From the NCBI GenBank assembly GCA_045614565.1, contig JAZLDG010000076.1:1-19513 (forward strand): a stretch of DNA of 19,513 nucleotides, given 5' to 3'. The stretch's first letter is position 1. Each line of letters starts with the position of its first letter. Below are positions 1 to 7,594 of the stretch, piece after piece. The DNA is from Scatosoma sp045614565 (GTDB lineage: Bacteria; Bacillota; Clostridia; Christensenellales; Borkfalkiaceae). A program made the translations under genes and the position numbers. The notes under the pieces were generated by a model that saw only the letters and a program-made list of their open reading frames with translations, did no database searches and was not told the DNA's origin.

Positions 1-1
1 G

Positions 2-271
2 GAAGCATTAGGTATGGTAGAAACCAGAGGTTTGGTAGCGGCGATCGAAGCAGCAGATGCAATGGTAAAGGCGGCAAACGTCGTACTTATCGGCAGCGAA
101 AAGATCGGTAGCGGTTTGGTAAGCGTTATGGTACGCGGCGACGTAGGCGCAGTAAAAGCGGCTGTCGAAGCAGGTACGGCAGCGGCTACCGCGCTTGGCG
201 AAGTTATCGCTACGCACGTAATTCCCCGCCCCCATATGGACGTTGAAAAGCTTCTTCCCGCTATCAAATAA
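2..271 (+). CDS. pduA: BMC-H hexameric shell protein (PduA/PduJ/EutM type), 5' end outside window
   Basis: This is a major facet protein of a bacterial microcompartment shell; the family forms flat hexamers whose central pore passes small polar metabolites. The reading frame is open from base 2, so the first residues (before EALGMVETRG) lie outside the window. The ATG at base 14 is internal, because family members normally carry EALGMVETRGL a few residues after the true start. Visible signatures are AAIEAADAMVKAANV (helix 1), the pore-loop motif KIGSG, VMVRGDVGAVKAAVEAG, and the terminal VIPRPHMDVEKLLP that closes nearly all PduA/PduJ/EutM proteins. The paralogues cannot be separated from this sequence, so the symbol is nominal. 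A terminator-like hairpin follows before pduL, which fits strong expression of an abundant shell tile compared with the enzymes downstream. Confidence 0.95.
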   Translation, partial: EALGMVETRGLVAAIEAADAMVKAANVVLIGSEKIGSGLVSVMVRGDVGAVKAAVEAGTAAATALGEVIATHVIPRPHMDVEKLLPAIK

Positions 272-307
272 TTAGCAGTAAGCTAAATTGTTGACTTCAA
301 GGGATAG

Positions 308-355
308 AAAACCGTAGTATCCGAAACGCCGTTTCGGGTACTGCGGCGGTTTTTC
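308..355 (+). terminator. Intercistronic terminator or attenuator hairpin between BMC-H and pduL
   Basis: A perfect 7-bp inner stem (321-327 with 331-337, loop GCC) is extended by about 9 further pairs, including two G-U pairs, down to about 312/346. It is followed by a T run at 350-354. It sits 37 bases after the shell-gene stop inside what is otherwise one operon. A leaky terminator or 3' mRNA-stabilising hairpin that sets shell protein above enzyme level is the likely role (inference). Confidence 0.7.
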
Positions 356-420
356 AAACGCAAAAACAAGAAAAAACGGGCGTTTTTCGCCCAAAAAAGT
401 AGTAAAAAAGGAACGATCTT

Positions 421-1077
421 ATGGAAATCACAAGCGCAAAAATTGCGGAAATGGTAAAACGAGTACTCGCGGAAATGGACGGAGGCGAAAGCGTTGCAAG
501 TGGCAACGAAGTTCCCGTCGGCGTGTCGAATAGACATATTCATCTCAATAAAGCCGATTTGGAAACGTTGTTCGGCGTAGGCTACGAGCTTACTCCGCTC
601 AAAGATTTATCGCAACCGGGACAATACGCGTGCAAGGAAACGCTTACGCTCGTTGGTCCTGCAATGCGGCCGATTGAAGGCGTACGCGTGTTAGGTCCGC
701 TTCGCAATAAATCGCAAGTGGAAATTTCCACGACCGATTCTTACGTATTAAAGGTAAAACCGCCCGTGCGCGAGTCGGGAAAAACGGAAGGCTCGGCGGG
801 GGTTACGCTCGTTGGTCCGAAGGGCGTGGTACAGCTTAAAGAAGGTTGTATTATCGCAAACAGACATATCCATATGTCGCCTGCGGACGGCGCGAAATTC
901 AACGTAAAAGACGGAGAAACGGTGACGGTGGACGTAGAAGGCAAGCGTCGTACGCGTTGGTACGACGTGCAAGTGCGCGTACATCCCGATTTCCGTTTGG
1001 AAATGCACGTCGATACGGACGACGCAAACGCGGCGGGTATCGGCAACGGTTTTAAGGTTAAAGTCGTTAAGGAGTAA
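421..1077 (+). CDS. pduL: PduL-type phosphate propanoyltransferase with encapsulation peptide
   Basis: PduL converts propionyl-CoA and phosphate to propionyl-phosphate and CoA inside the compartment, recycling CoA for the aldehyde dehydrogenase. It is unrelated to the Pta phosphotransacetylases. The protein has 218 residues, the usual length. Two repeated metal-binding motifs are visible: SNRHIHL (H39, H41) and ANRHIHMSP (H149, H151), with HPDFRLEMHVDTDDANAAG near the C-terminus (H188, H196), which supplies further conserved His. Residues 1-19 form an amphipathic helix (MEITSAKIAEMVKRVLAEM) followed by a Gly/Ser-rich linker to residue 31; this is the layout of an encapsulation peptide that targets cargo to the shell lumen. 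The start is supported by AAAGGA about 8 bases upstream. Its stop is 3 bases from the start of the next gene. Confidence 0.95.
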   Translation: MEITSAKIAEMVKRVLAEMDGGESVASGNEVPVGVSNRHIHLNKADLETLFGVGYELTPLKDLSQPGQYACKETLTLVGPAMRPIEGVRVLGPLRNKSQVEISTTDSYVLKVKPPVRESGKTEGSAGVTLVGPKGVVQLKEGCIIANRHIHMSPADGAKFNVKDGETVTVDVEGKRRTRWYDVQVRVHPDFRLEMHVDTDDANAAGIGNGFKVKVVKE

Positions 1078-1080
1078 AAG

Positions 1081-1329
1081 GTGTTAAGAGGTATTATCAG
1101 GGGGCATATCGTCTCCACGAGAAAACAGGAATCGCTCGTCGGCTCGAAATTTATGGAAATCGAGCTTATGAAAAACGGAGAATTGACGGGGGAATATTTG
1201 ATCGCCGTAGACAGCGTTGGTGCAGGTATCGGAGAAACGGTACTCGTTACGACGGGCAGCTCGGCTCGTTTGGCGTTGCGGAATTGTAACGCACCGTGTG
1301 ACGCGGTTATCGTCGGTATCGTAGATTAA
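1081..1329 (+). CDS. eutN: BMC-P pentameric vertex protein (EutN/CcmL/PduN family), GTG start
   Basis: This 82-residue protein belongs to the EutN/CcmL family, whose pentamers cap the twelve vertices of the icosahedral shell. The N-terminus MLRGIIRGHIVSTRKQESL and the following VGSKFMEIEL match the family opening (R-G-x-V-x-S/A-T-x-K-x-x-x-L-x-G). AVDSVGAGIGETVLVTTGSSAR is the conserved core, and DAVIVGIVD is the usual C-terminus. The start is GTG: an AAGGAG at 1069-1074, which overlaps the pduL stop, lies six bases upstream, and no in-frame ATG would keep the conserved N-terminus. A single vertex paralogue is visible here; any others would be outside the window. Confidence 0.95.
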   Translation: MLRGIIRGHIVSTRKQESLVGSKFMEIELMKNGELTGEYLIAVDSVGAGIGETVLVTTGSSARLALRNCNAPCDAVIVGIVD

Positions 1330-1352
1330 GAAGTTTTAGAAAAAGGTTTTGT

Positions 1353-2675
1353 ATGAGTTTGAAAGAGATTATGAAAAAAGCCGGTATCGTCGGCGCAGGC
1401 GGCGCGGGATTTCCGTCCTACGCAAAACTTGCGGACGGCGCGGATATGCTCGTGATCAACGGCGCGGAATGCGAGCCGTTGCTGTATACCGACTACGTGC
1501 TTTTACATAAAGAACTGCCGACAGTGTTGGCGGGTATAGAAGCAGTGCTGGAATATGCGAATATTCCTTGCGCTTTGTTGTGCGTGAAAGAGCATACGGC
1601 AAAGCGGCTGCGTCTTGAAAACGGAGTGAAGCTCACGCAAAAAATTCTCTTGAAAACGTTGCCCGACGTATATCCGATGGGCGACGAAATCAGCTTGATT
1701 TATCAAGCGACGGGACGCGTCGTAAAAGCGGGGAATTTACCCATTACGGCGGGCGTAATCGTCTACAACGTAGAAACGATGTACAACGTCGCTTTGGCGG
1801 TCAAACGCGATTTGCCGCTCACGCATAAATGGCTCACGATCGGGGGAGATATTCAAGAGCCGATCGTCGTCAAAGTCCCGATCGGTACGCCCGTTTGGGA
1901 GCTGTTTGAAAAGAACGGGATCACCGTACCCGACGGCTACGCCGTTTTGGACGGCGGACCGTCTATGGGCAAGGTAATCGATCCCGAACGCGCGGTGATT
2001 ACCAAAACGACCAAAGGCTTGCTGATATTGCCCGAAACGTGTGAAGCGGTGGCAAGTAAATTCATCGACGGGCCTAAATCGATTGCGCGCGCGGAAACGG
2101 CGTGCTGTCAATGTACCCGTTGTACGGATATGTGCCCGAGAGCCTTGCTTGGATATCCGCTCGAACCGCATAAAATGGTCCGTACGGCAAAGGGCGCGGT
2201 GACGCTGATGCCGCAAATGGTGCTTTCGGCAACGCTTTGTTGCGGTTGCGGGGTATGTGAAACGTTGGCTTGCTGCCAAGGTATTTCGCCCAAAGCGGTG
2301 ATTAACGAATATAAGGCGTTGCTCGCGAAAAACAAGCTTCGCTACGTTTCCAAGGAAGAAAACGTGCCTATGCCCGAACGGGAATACAGAATGATCCCTT
2401 CCGAGCGTTGGGCAAGCGTTTTGGGCGTGGCAAAGTATGATAAAGTAGCAAAATACGTCGGGGAACAAAAGGATTTTTCCCGCGTGGAAATATATCTTCG
2501 GCAACATATCGGCGCGCCGAGCGTGGCGATTGTGAAAGAAGGGGATAAGGTCGTAAAGGGCGACGAAATCGCCCAAAGCGGAGAAGGGCTTTCCCTGCCG
2601 CAATACGCGACCGTTACGGGCGTAGTAACGCTCGTGGATCAAACGAAAATCATTATTGAAAAGGATAGCGAATAA
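1353..2675 (+). CDS. pduS: PduS-like RnfC-family flavin/iron-sulfur electron-transfer protein
   Basis: PduS of coenzyme-B12 propanediol compartments is described as a cobalamin reductase that binds FMN and two [4Fe-4S] clusters and partners with PduT. The 440-residue product shows the RnfC-like nucleotide/flavin-binding start GIVGAGGAGFPSYAKL (about 12-27), then NGAECEPLLYTDY, a central SLBB-like region, and two cluster motifs: C251-x2-C254-x2-C257-x3-C261-P and C296-x2-C299-x2-C302-x4-C307. A barrel-sandwich/lipoyl-like tail follows (APSVAIVKEGDKVVKGD, GVVTLVDQTKIII). No cobalamin-dependent dehydratase is visible and the enzyme present is a glycyl radical type, so a B12-reductase role is unlikely here. 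NADH oxidation inside the lumen or electron supply to the activase are alternatives (inference). The stop and the pduT start share one base. Confidence 0.92.
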   Translation: MSLKEIMKKAGIVGAGGAGFPSYAKLADGADMLVINGAECEPLLYTDYVLLHKELPTVLAGIEAVLEYANIPCALLCVKEHTAKRLRLENGVKLTQKILLKTLPDVYPMGDEISLIYQATGRVVKAGNLPITAGVIVYNVETMYNVALAVKRDLPLTHKWLTIGGDIQEPIVVKVPIGTPVWELFEKNGITVPDGYAVLDGGPSMGKVIDPERAVITKTTKGLLILPETCEAVASKFIDGPKSIARAETACCQCTRCTDMCPRALLGYPLEPHKMVRTAKGAVTLMPQMVLSATLCCGCGVCETLACCQGISPKAVINEYKALLAKNKLRYVSKEENVPMPEREYRMIPSERWASVLGVAKYDKVAKYVGEQKDFSRVEIYLRQHIGAPSVAIVKEGDKVVKGDEIAQSGEGLSLPQYATVTGVVTLVDQTKIIIEKDSE

Positions 2676-3220
2676 TGTTTAAGGCAATCGGTGTTATTGA
2701 ACTGAAAAGTATACCCAAGGGCGTAGAAGCAACGGACGCCGCGCTTAAAAGCGCGGGCGTGGAAATGGTTGCCGCGCATCCTGCTTGTCCCGGTAAATAC
2801 GAGATTATTTTGACGGGATCTATTTCCAACGTTACGGCTTCCGTCGAACACGTCAAGGGCAAGTTTGAAAATTATATCATCGACAGTTCGGTAATGGGGC
2901 GTATCGACGAGCAGGTTATTACGGCGTTGTTCGGTACGCAAAAGAGCGAGAAAAAGGGCGCGCTTGGCTTGATTGAAACCTTTTCGGCGGCAACGACGAT
3001 TAAAGCGGCGGATATCGCGGTGAAAACGGCGCGCGTAGATATTTTCGATCTTCGCGTTTCTCGCGGTATGGGCGGCAAAGGCGTCGTGATGCTCACGGGC
3101 GAAATCGGCGACGTAACGGCAGCGGTGGAAGCAGGCTCGGCGTACGCGAAAACGAGCGGTCAGCTTTCTTCCTATTCCATCATCGCCGCACCCCACGAAG
3201 AACTTTGGGGGCAGTTATAA
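2675..3220 (+). CDS. pduT: PduT-like tandem BMC-domain shell protein with Fe-S cysteine
   Basis: This is a tandem BMC-domain shell protein (181 residues) that forms pseudohexameric trimers. Two BMC domains are visible: residues 1-90 (AIGVIELKSIPKGVEATDAA, then ILTGSISNVTASVEH) and about 95-181 (ALGLIETFSAATTIKAADIA, then VMLTGEIGDVTAAVEAG). In PduT three copies of Cys38 coordinate one [4Fe-4S] cluster at the trimer pore. The cysteine is present at exactly position 38 in the motif HPACPGKYE, so cluster binding is expected. The ATG overlaps the pduS stop as TAATG, the tightest coupling in the operon, which fits a PduS-PduT complex moving electrons across the shell. The last residues EELWGQL are typical of the family. 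Confidence 0.95.
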   Translation: MFKAIGVIELKSIPKGVEATDAALKSAGVEMVAAHPACPGKYEIILTGSISNVTASVEHVKGKFENYIIDSSVMGRIDEQVITALFGTQKSEKKGALGLIETFSAATTIKAADIAVKTARVDIFDLRVSRGMGGKGVVMLTGEIGDVTAAVEAGSAYAKTSGQLSSYSIIAAPHEELWGQL

Positions 3221-3221
3221 T

Positions 3222-5753
3222 ATGGAAAATATTAAATTCGTCATTGAAAAAAGTGCGAGAATAGAAAAACTCGTGGACGCGTTGTACGCGAAAATGCCCG
3301 AAATTGAATCGGCGCGCGGCGTGCTCGTCACCGAAAGCTATAAAGAAACGGAAGCGTTGCCGATTATTCGTCGGCGTAGCGCGGCTTTTGCACATATTTT
3401 GGAAAATTTACCTATCGTTATCCGCGACAACGAATTGATCGTCGGCAGCGCGACGGTTGCACCGCGGGGCTGTCAAGTATTCCCCGAATATTCCTATGAA
3501 TGGTTGGAAGCGGAATTTGAAACGGTTGCGACGCGTGCCGCCGATCCGTTCTATATCAGCGAAAAAACCAAAGCTGATCTTCGCGCGGCATATCCGTATT
3601 GGAAAGGCAAGACGTGTAGTGATCTTGCAAAAGCGAATATGTCCCCGCAAGCCTTCGATGCGTTTACCGTACACGGTATTTTCACGCCTGGGAATTATTT
3701 TTATAACGGGATCGGACACGTAAACGTACAATACGATAAGGTTTTGAAAAAGGGTTACAGCGGTATTCGCGCGGATGCGCAAGCCGCTTTGGAAAAGTTA
3801 GACGTGAGCGACGGTGATTACGTACAACGCTCCAACTTTTTATACGCGGTTATTGAAAGCTGCGACGCGGTGGTTTTGTATGCAAGAAGATATGCCGCAC
3901 TCGCGAAAGAAATGGCGAAAAAGGAAAAATGCGCGGTAAGAAAAGCGGAGCTTGAAAAAATTGCGGCGAATTGCGCGCGCGTGCCCGAATTTCCCGCCAC
4001 CGATTTCCACGAAGCCTGTCAATCGTTTTGGTTTGTGCAATTATTATTGCAAATCGAATCGAGCGGACATTCCATTTCCCCCGGTCGTTTCGACCAGTAT
4101 ATGTATCCCTACTATAAAAAGGATATTGATGCGGGCAAGCTGACGCTCGAACAGGCGCAGGAGCTTATCGACTGTATTTGGGTAAAGCTCAACGATATCA
4201 ATAAGGTGCGCGACGCTGGCTCGGCAGACGGGTTTGCGGGCTACGGTATGTTCCAAAACTTAATCGTCGGCGGTCAAACGGTAGACGGTATGGACGCCAC
4301 CAACGACCTTTCGTATATGTGTATCGAAGCGGCAATGCACGTACCCCTGCCCCAGCCTTCGCTTTCCGTGCGCGTGTGGAACGGTACGCCGCAGTCCTTG
4401 ATGGTCAAGGCGGGCGCGCTTACCCGTTTGGGTACGGGACTTCCTGCGTACTATAACGACGAAGTGATGATCCCGTCCATTATGGCGCGTGGCTTGACGT
4501 TGGAAGACGCGAGAGATTATTGTATCATCGGTTGCGTAGAACCGCAAAAAGGCGGTAAAACGGACGGTTGGCACGACGCGGCGTTCTTTAATATGTGCCG
4601 TCCTATGGAGCTCGTATTCTCGAACGGCGTGGATAAAGGCGTCAAGATCGGTCCTGATACGGGTGACGTAACCAAGATGACGAGCTTTGAAGAATTTTTC
4701 AACGCTTACAAAACGCAACAAAGCTATTTTATTAAATTACTCGTAAACGCAAACAACGCGATTGACGCGGCGCACGCAACCCGTTGCCCGCTTCCTTTCC
4801 AGTCCTGTATGGTGGACGATTGTATTGCGCGCGGTAAATCCTTGCAGGAAGGGGGCGCGATCTACAATTTCACGGGTCCGCAGGGCTTTGGTATCGCGAA
4901 TAATACCGACGGCTTGATTGCCGTAAAACAGCTTGTTTTCGACGAAAAGAAAGTCACGCTTGCGGAATACCGTGACGCGTTGAACGCGAATTTCGGGTAC
5001 GGTTTGCAAGGTGCGGCAGCGGAACGCGTAACGGGCGAGATTGCCTACGAGCTTGCAAAAGAAGGCGTGCAGATCACGGACGAAGTCGTTCGCACCATTT
5101 ACGAAGAAGTGACGACGGCAAACGCGTTAGAGCCTGCGCAAAAAGCGCGGTATCGCGAAATCAAGCGTTTGATCGACGAAACCTGCCCCAAGTACGGCAA
5201 CGATATTTACGAAGTGGATATGTTTGCCCGTGAAGTGGGGAATACGTACACCAAAGAAGTCGAAAAATATAAAAACTATCGCGGCGGTATTTTCCAAGCG
5301 GGCTTATATCCCGTTTCGGCAAACGTACCCCTTGGCGCGCAAACGGGCGCAACGCCCGACGGAAGACTTGCGTTCACGCCCATTGCGGACGGTATCGGTC
5401 CTGCTTCTGGCAGGGATATCAAAGGTCCGACGGCGACGGCAAATTCCGTGGCGAAGCTGGAACAGGGCATTGCAAGTAACGGTACGCTACTCAATCAAAA
5501 ATTCCATCCGTCCGCGCTTGCGGGAATGTCGGGCTTGACCAAGTTCGTGGCGTTAATTCGTTCCTATTTCGATCAAAAGGGAATGCATATGCAATTTAAC
5601 GTCGTCACCCGTGAAACGCTTTTGGACGCGCAAAAAAATCCCGAAAAATACAAAACGCTCGTCGTTCGCGTGGCAGGTTACAGCGCACTCTTTACGACGC
5701 TTTCCCGCTCGTTGCAGGACGATATTATCAATCGTACCGAACAAGGCTTTTAG
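3222..5753 (+). CDS. Glycyl radical B12-independent 1,2-propanediol/glycerol dehydratase
   Basis: This is the signature enzyme of the compartment. It removes water from 1,2-propanediol (or glycerol) by glycyl/thiyl radical chemistry to give propionaldehyde (or 3-hydroxypropionaldehyde). The 843-residue product has the pyruvate formate-lyase fold. The thiyl cysteine and general-base Glu are in IIGCVEPQ (C438, E440); GKTDGWHDAAFFNM gives D452; IGHVNVQY gives H166; SSGHSISPGRFDQYMYPYY gives H283; and the radical site is RVAGYSA with G819 near the C-terminus. The cysteine-to-Asp spacing of 14 residues, the GWHD motif and both His residues match diol dehydratases and not choline TMA-lyase (CutC), which lacks GWHDAAFFN at this place. 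Diol versus glycerol preference cannot be settled from sequence. There is no long N-terminal extension, so no obvious encapsulation peptide is present. It starts two bases after pduT, with a G-rich site (TGGGGGC) upstream. Confidence 0.93.
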   Translation: MENIKFVIEKSARIEKLVDALYAKMPEIESARGVLVTESYKETEALPIIRRRSAAFAHILENLPIVIRDNELIVGSATVAPRGCQVFPEYSYEWLEAEFETVATRAADPFYISEKTKADLRAAYPYWKGKTCSDLAKANMSPQAFDAFTVHGIFTPGNYFYNGIGHVNVQYDKVLKKGYSGIRADAQAALEKLDVSDGDYVQRSNFLYAVIESCDAVVLYARRYAALAKEMAKKEKCAVRKAELEKIAANCARVPEFPATDFHEACQSFWFVQLLLQIESSGHSISPGRFDQYMYPYYKKDIDAGKLTLEQAQELIDCIWVKLNDINKVRDAGSADGFAGYGMFQNLIVGGQTVDGMDATNDLSYMCIEAAMHVPLPQPSLSVRVWNGTPQSLMVKAGALTRLGTGLPAYYNDEVMIPSIMARGLTLEDARDYCIIGCVEPQKGGKTDGWHDAAFFNMCRPMELVFSNGVDKGVKIGPDTGDVTKMTSFEEFFNAYKTQQSYFIKLLVNANNAIDAAHATRCPLPFQSCMVDDCIARGKSLQEGGAIYNFTGPQGFGIANNTDGLIAVKQLVFDEKKVTLAEYRDALNANFGYGLQGAAAERVTGEIAYELAKEGVQITDEVVRTIYEEVTTANALEPAQKARYREIKRLIDETCPKYGNDIYEVDMFAREVGNTYTKEVEKYKNYRGGIFQAGLYPVSANVPLGAQTGATPDGRLAFTPIADGIGPASGRDIKGPTATANSVAKLEQGIASNGTLLNQKFHPSALAGMSGLTKFVALIRSYFDQKGMHMQFNVVTRETLLDAQKNPEKYKTLVVRVAGYSALFTTLSRSLQDDIINRTEQGF

Positions 5754-5870
5754 GTAAAAGCACGTATAGCACGGCGTCTTATCCACAAAATCGGAACGCG
5801 CCCGCGAGTTTTGCGGCAATACGCCGCACTCATTGTGAATTAGTAAAATAAAAACATAAGGCTAAACAGT

Positions 5871-6656
5871 ATGAGCATATATCAAACCAAAGGAAGAATA
5901 TTTAATATCCAAAGATTTTCGATCCACGACGGACCGGGAATCCGTACGATCGTGTTCTTCAAGGGCTGTTATATGCGTTGCGCGTGGTGTTGCAATCCCG
6001 AATCCCAAGAATACGAGATACAAACGCTTGTGGAAAAGGGCAAAGAAAAAACCGTCGGTAGGGACGTTACGGTGGAAGAAATTTTACCCGAACTGTTAGC
6101 CGACGAGCCGTATTACAGAAGAAGCGGCGGCGGGATAACGCTTTCGGGTGGGGAAATTCTCGCGCAACCCAAATTCGCGCGGGATTTGTTGCGGGCTTGT
6201 CAAGAAAACGGCTTGCATACGGCGGTGGAATCGACCGCAAACGCGCCTTGGGAAGATATCGCGGAAATTTTGCCCTATCTTGATTTATACCTAATGGATA
6301 TTAAGCATATGAATTCCGTCAAGCATAAGGAATATACGCGCGCAGGGAACGAATTGATTTTGGAAAACGCAAAAAAAATAGCGCAAAGCGGCGTGGAATT
6401 GATTATTCGTACGCCTGTTGTGCCCACTTTTAACGGTACGGCGGAAGAAATCCGTGCAATTTCCCGTTTTGCGGCGTCCTTAAAAGGCGTTAGGGAGCAT
6501 CATTTATTGCCCTATCACCGTTTAGGGCAGGATAAATACGCAGGACTGGATAGACGGTATTCGCTCAAAGATATCGAGCCGCCGACCAAAGAAAGAATGG
6601 AATATTTGCTTTCCGTTGCCGAAGAAAGCGGCTTGAAATGTCAAATCGGCGGGTAA
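5871..6656 (+). CDS. Glycyl radical enzyme activase (radical SAM)
   Basis: This enzyme uses S-adenosylmethionine and a [4Fe-4S] cluster to install the radical on G819 of the dehydratase. The 261-residue protein shows FNIQRFSIHDGPGIRT (the GRE-activase opening), the radical-SAM triad C33-x3-C37-x2-C40 in GCYMRCAWC, the SAM-binding GGGITLSGGE near residues 83-92, and YLMDIKHMN. Between the triad and the GGE motif there is no further cluster-binding cysteine series. The ferredoxin-like insert common in many glycerol/choline/benzylsuccinate-type activases is therefore missing, and the size is close to the pyruvate formate-lyase activase. The preceding 117-bp gap has a short GCGGC/GCCGC hairpin (5813-5827) but no T run, so it is not an obvious terminator. 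The ribosome site is weak (AAGG about 10 bases before ATG). Confidence 0.95.
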   Translation: MSIYQTKGRIFNIQRFSIHDGPGIRTIVFFKGCYMRCAWCCNPESQEYEIQTLVEKGKEKTVGRDVTVEEILPELLADEPYYRRSGGGITLSGGEILAQPKFARDLLRACQENGLHTAVESTANAPWEDIAEILPYLDLYLMDIKHMNSVKHKEYTRAGNELILENAKKIAQSGVELIIRTPVVPTFNGTAEEIRAISRFAASLKGVREHHLLPYHRLGQDKYAGLDRRYSLKDIEPPTKERMEYLLSVAEESGLKCQIGG

Positions 6657-6685
6657 AAAAGGAATATAGCAATAAGGAGTAAAAA

Positions 6686-7045
6686 ATGGAACTCAAAGAT
6701 AAAATGACGATTATACAAGAATTCGTCCCCGGTAAACAAATCACGCTTTGCCATATCATTGCAAATCCTGGGGAAACGCTGTATACCAAGCTTGGCTTAG
6801 ACCCGCAAACGGATTACACCAAAAGCGCGATCGGCGTTTTGACGGTAATCCCGTACGAAAGCGCAGTCATTGCCGCGGATATTGCGATGAAAGCTTCTGG
6901 CGCGGACGTTGGGTTTGTGGATAGATTTACGGGTACGCTTATTATCACGGGCAGCGTTTCATCCGTGGAAGCCGCGTTCACGGCGATTCGCGAATATTTC
7001 ATTGAAAAGCTCGGATATACTTGTTGCGAGCTGACCAAAACCTAA
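6686..7045 (+). CDS. pduU: PduU/EutS-type circularly permuted BMC-H shell protein
   Basis: This 119-residue minor shell protein is of the permuted BMC type; PduU/EutS hexamers carry an N-terminal beta-barrel that plugs the pore. The opening IIQEFVPGKQITLCHIIANP is the barrel-forming and first permuted strand and closely resembles PduU. GVLTVIPYESAVIAADIAMKA, FVDRFTGTLIITGSVSSVE and a short C-terminal helix complete the domain. PduU proteins usually bind or tether other components, and PduV, encoded 9 bases downstream here, has been reported to associate with PduU, so the gene order agrees with that partnership. The start is well supported by AAGGAG at 6674-6679. Confidence 0.95.
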   Translation: MELKDKMTIIQEFVPGKQITLCHIIANPGETLYTKLGLDPQTDYTKSAIGVLTVIPYESAVIAADIAMKASGADVGFVDRFTGTLIITGSVSSVEAAFTAIREYFIEKLGYTCCELTKT

Positions 7046-7054
7046 TCGATAGCA

Positions 7055-7579
7055 ATGAAAAAAATAATGTTGTTCGGCAGAGTAGCGGCGGGCAAAACTA
7101 CGCTCACGCAAGCTTTGCGCGGCGAAGAAATCAAATATTATAAAACGCAATACGTCAATTATTTGGACACGGTAATCGACACCCCGGGGGAATATACCGA
7201 ACGTCGGGAAACGAGCGGCGCACTTTCCTTGTATGCGTACGAAGCGGACGTCGTGGGGTTGGTGCTTTCGGCAAACGAGCCCTATTCCATTTTTCCGCCC
7301 TGCCTTACGAGTATGGTCAATCGGGAAGCGATCGGTATCGTGACGGGTATCGACAAACCCGACGCCAACGTAGAACGCGTTACGCGTTGGTTACGGCTTG
7401 CGGGCTGTAAAAAGGTCTTTCCCGTAAGCTCGATCACGGGCGAAGGGATCAAGGAACTTGCGGCGTTTTTAAGCGACGATAGCGGCGTGAAGCGTGATAA
7501 AAAAGCGGTAAAAAAACCGCAAGTGAACCTTGCTGCAAAACAAGAAAAAAGCGGACAACTGGATACTTGGTTGTTATAA
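7055..7579 (+). CDS. pduV: PduV/EutP-family small GTPase
   Basis: This is a Ras-like P-loop GTPase of the PduV/EutP family. The 174-residue protein shows Walker A GRVAAGKTT (8-16), switch II DTPGEY (from D42), and the base-recognition motif TGIDKPD (97-103), followed by FPVSSITGEGIKEL as the G5 region. PduV of Salmonella has been linked to compartment positioning and associates with the shell surface. The GTPase core ends near residue 147; about 27 residues of Lys/Gln-rich tail (SGVKRDKKAVKKPQ onward, ending QLDTWLL) extend beyond it, possibly a binding tail. No clear Shine-Dalgarno precedes the ATG, so translational coupling with pduU (9-base gap) is likely. Confidence 0.93.
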   Translation: MKKIMLFGRVAAGKTTLTQALRGEEIKYYKTQYVNYLDTVIDTPGEYTERRETSGALSLYAYEADVVGLVLSANEPYSIFPPCLTSMVNREAIGIVTGIDKPDANVERVTRWLRLAGCKKVFPVSSITGEGIKELAAFLSDDSGVKRDKKAVKKPQVNLAAKQEKSGQLDTWLL

Positions 7580-7594
7580 AACGGGAGAAAGAGT

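Noticed and set aside
14..16. ATG at base 14 as the start of the shell protein
   Set aside because: The frame is open before it, and EALG immediately upstream is conserved sequence of BMC-H proteins.
374..396. GGGCG/CGCCC hairpin flanked by A runs, a possible - strand terminator
   Set aside because: Five pairs only, and no - strand gene lies at 397-900 to be terminated; it is probably part of an AT-rich leader.
1737..2642. Long - strand open frame opposite pduS
   Set aside because: Composition is that of an antisense shadow, and the + strand protein is clearly PduS with conserved cluster motifs.
3222..5753. Choline TMA-lyase (CutC) assignment for the GRE
   Set aside because: The GWHD motif with Asp 14 residues after the thiyl Cys, together with H166 and H283, fits diol/glycerol dehydratase; the choline-lyase pattern after GCVEP is absent.
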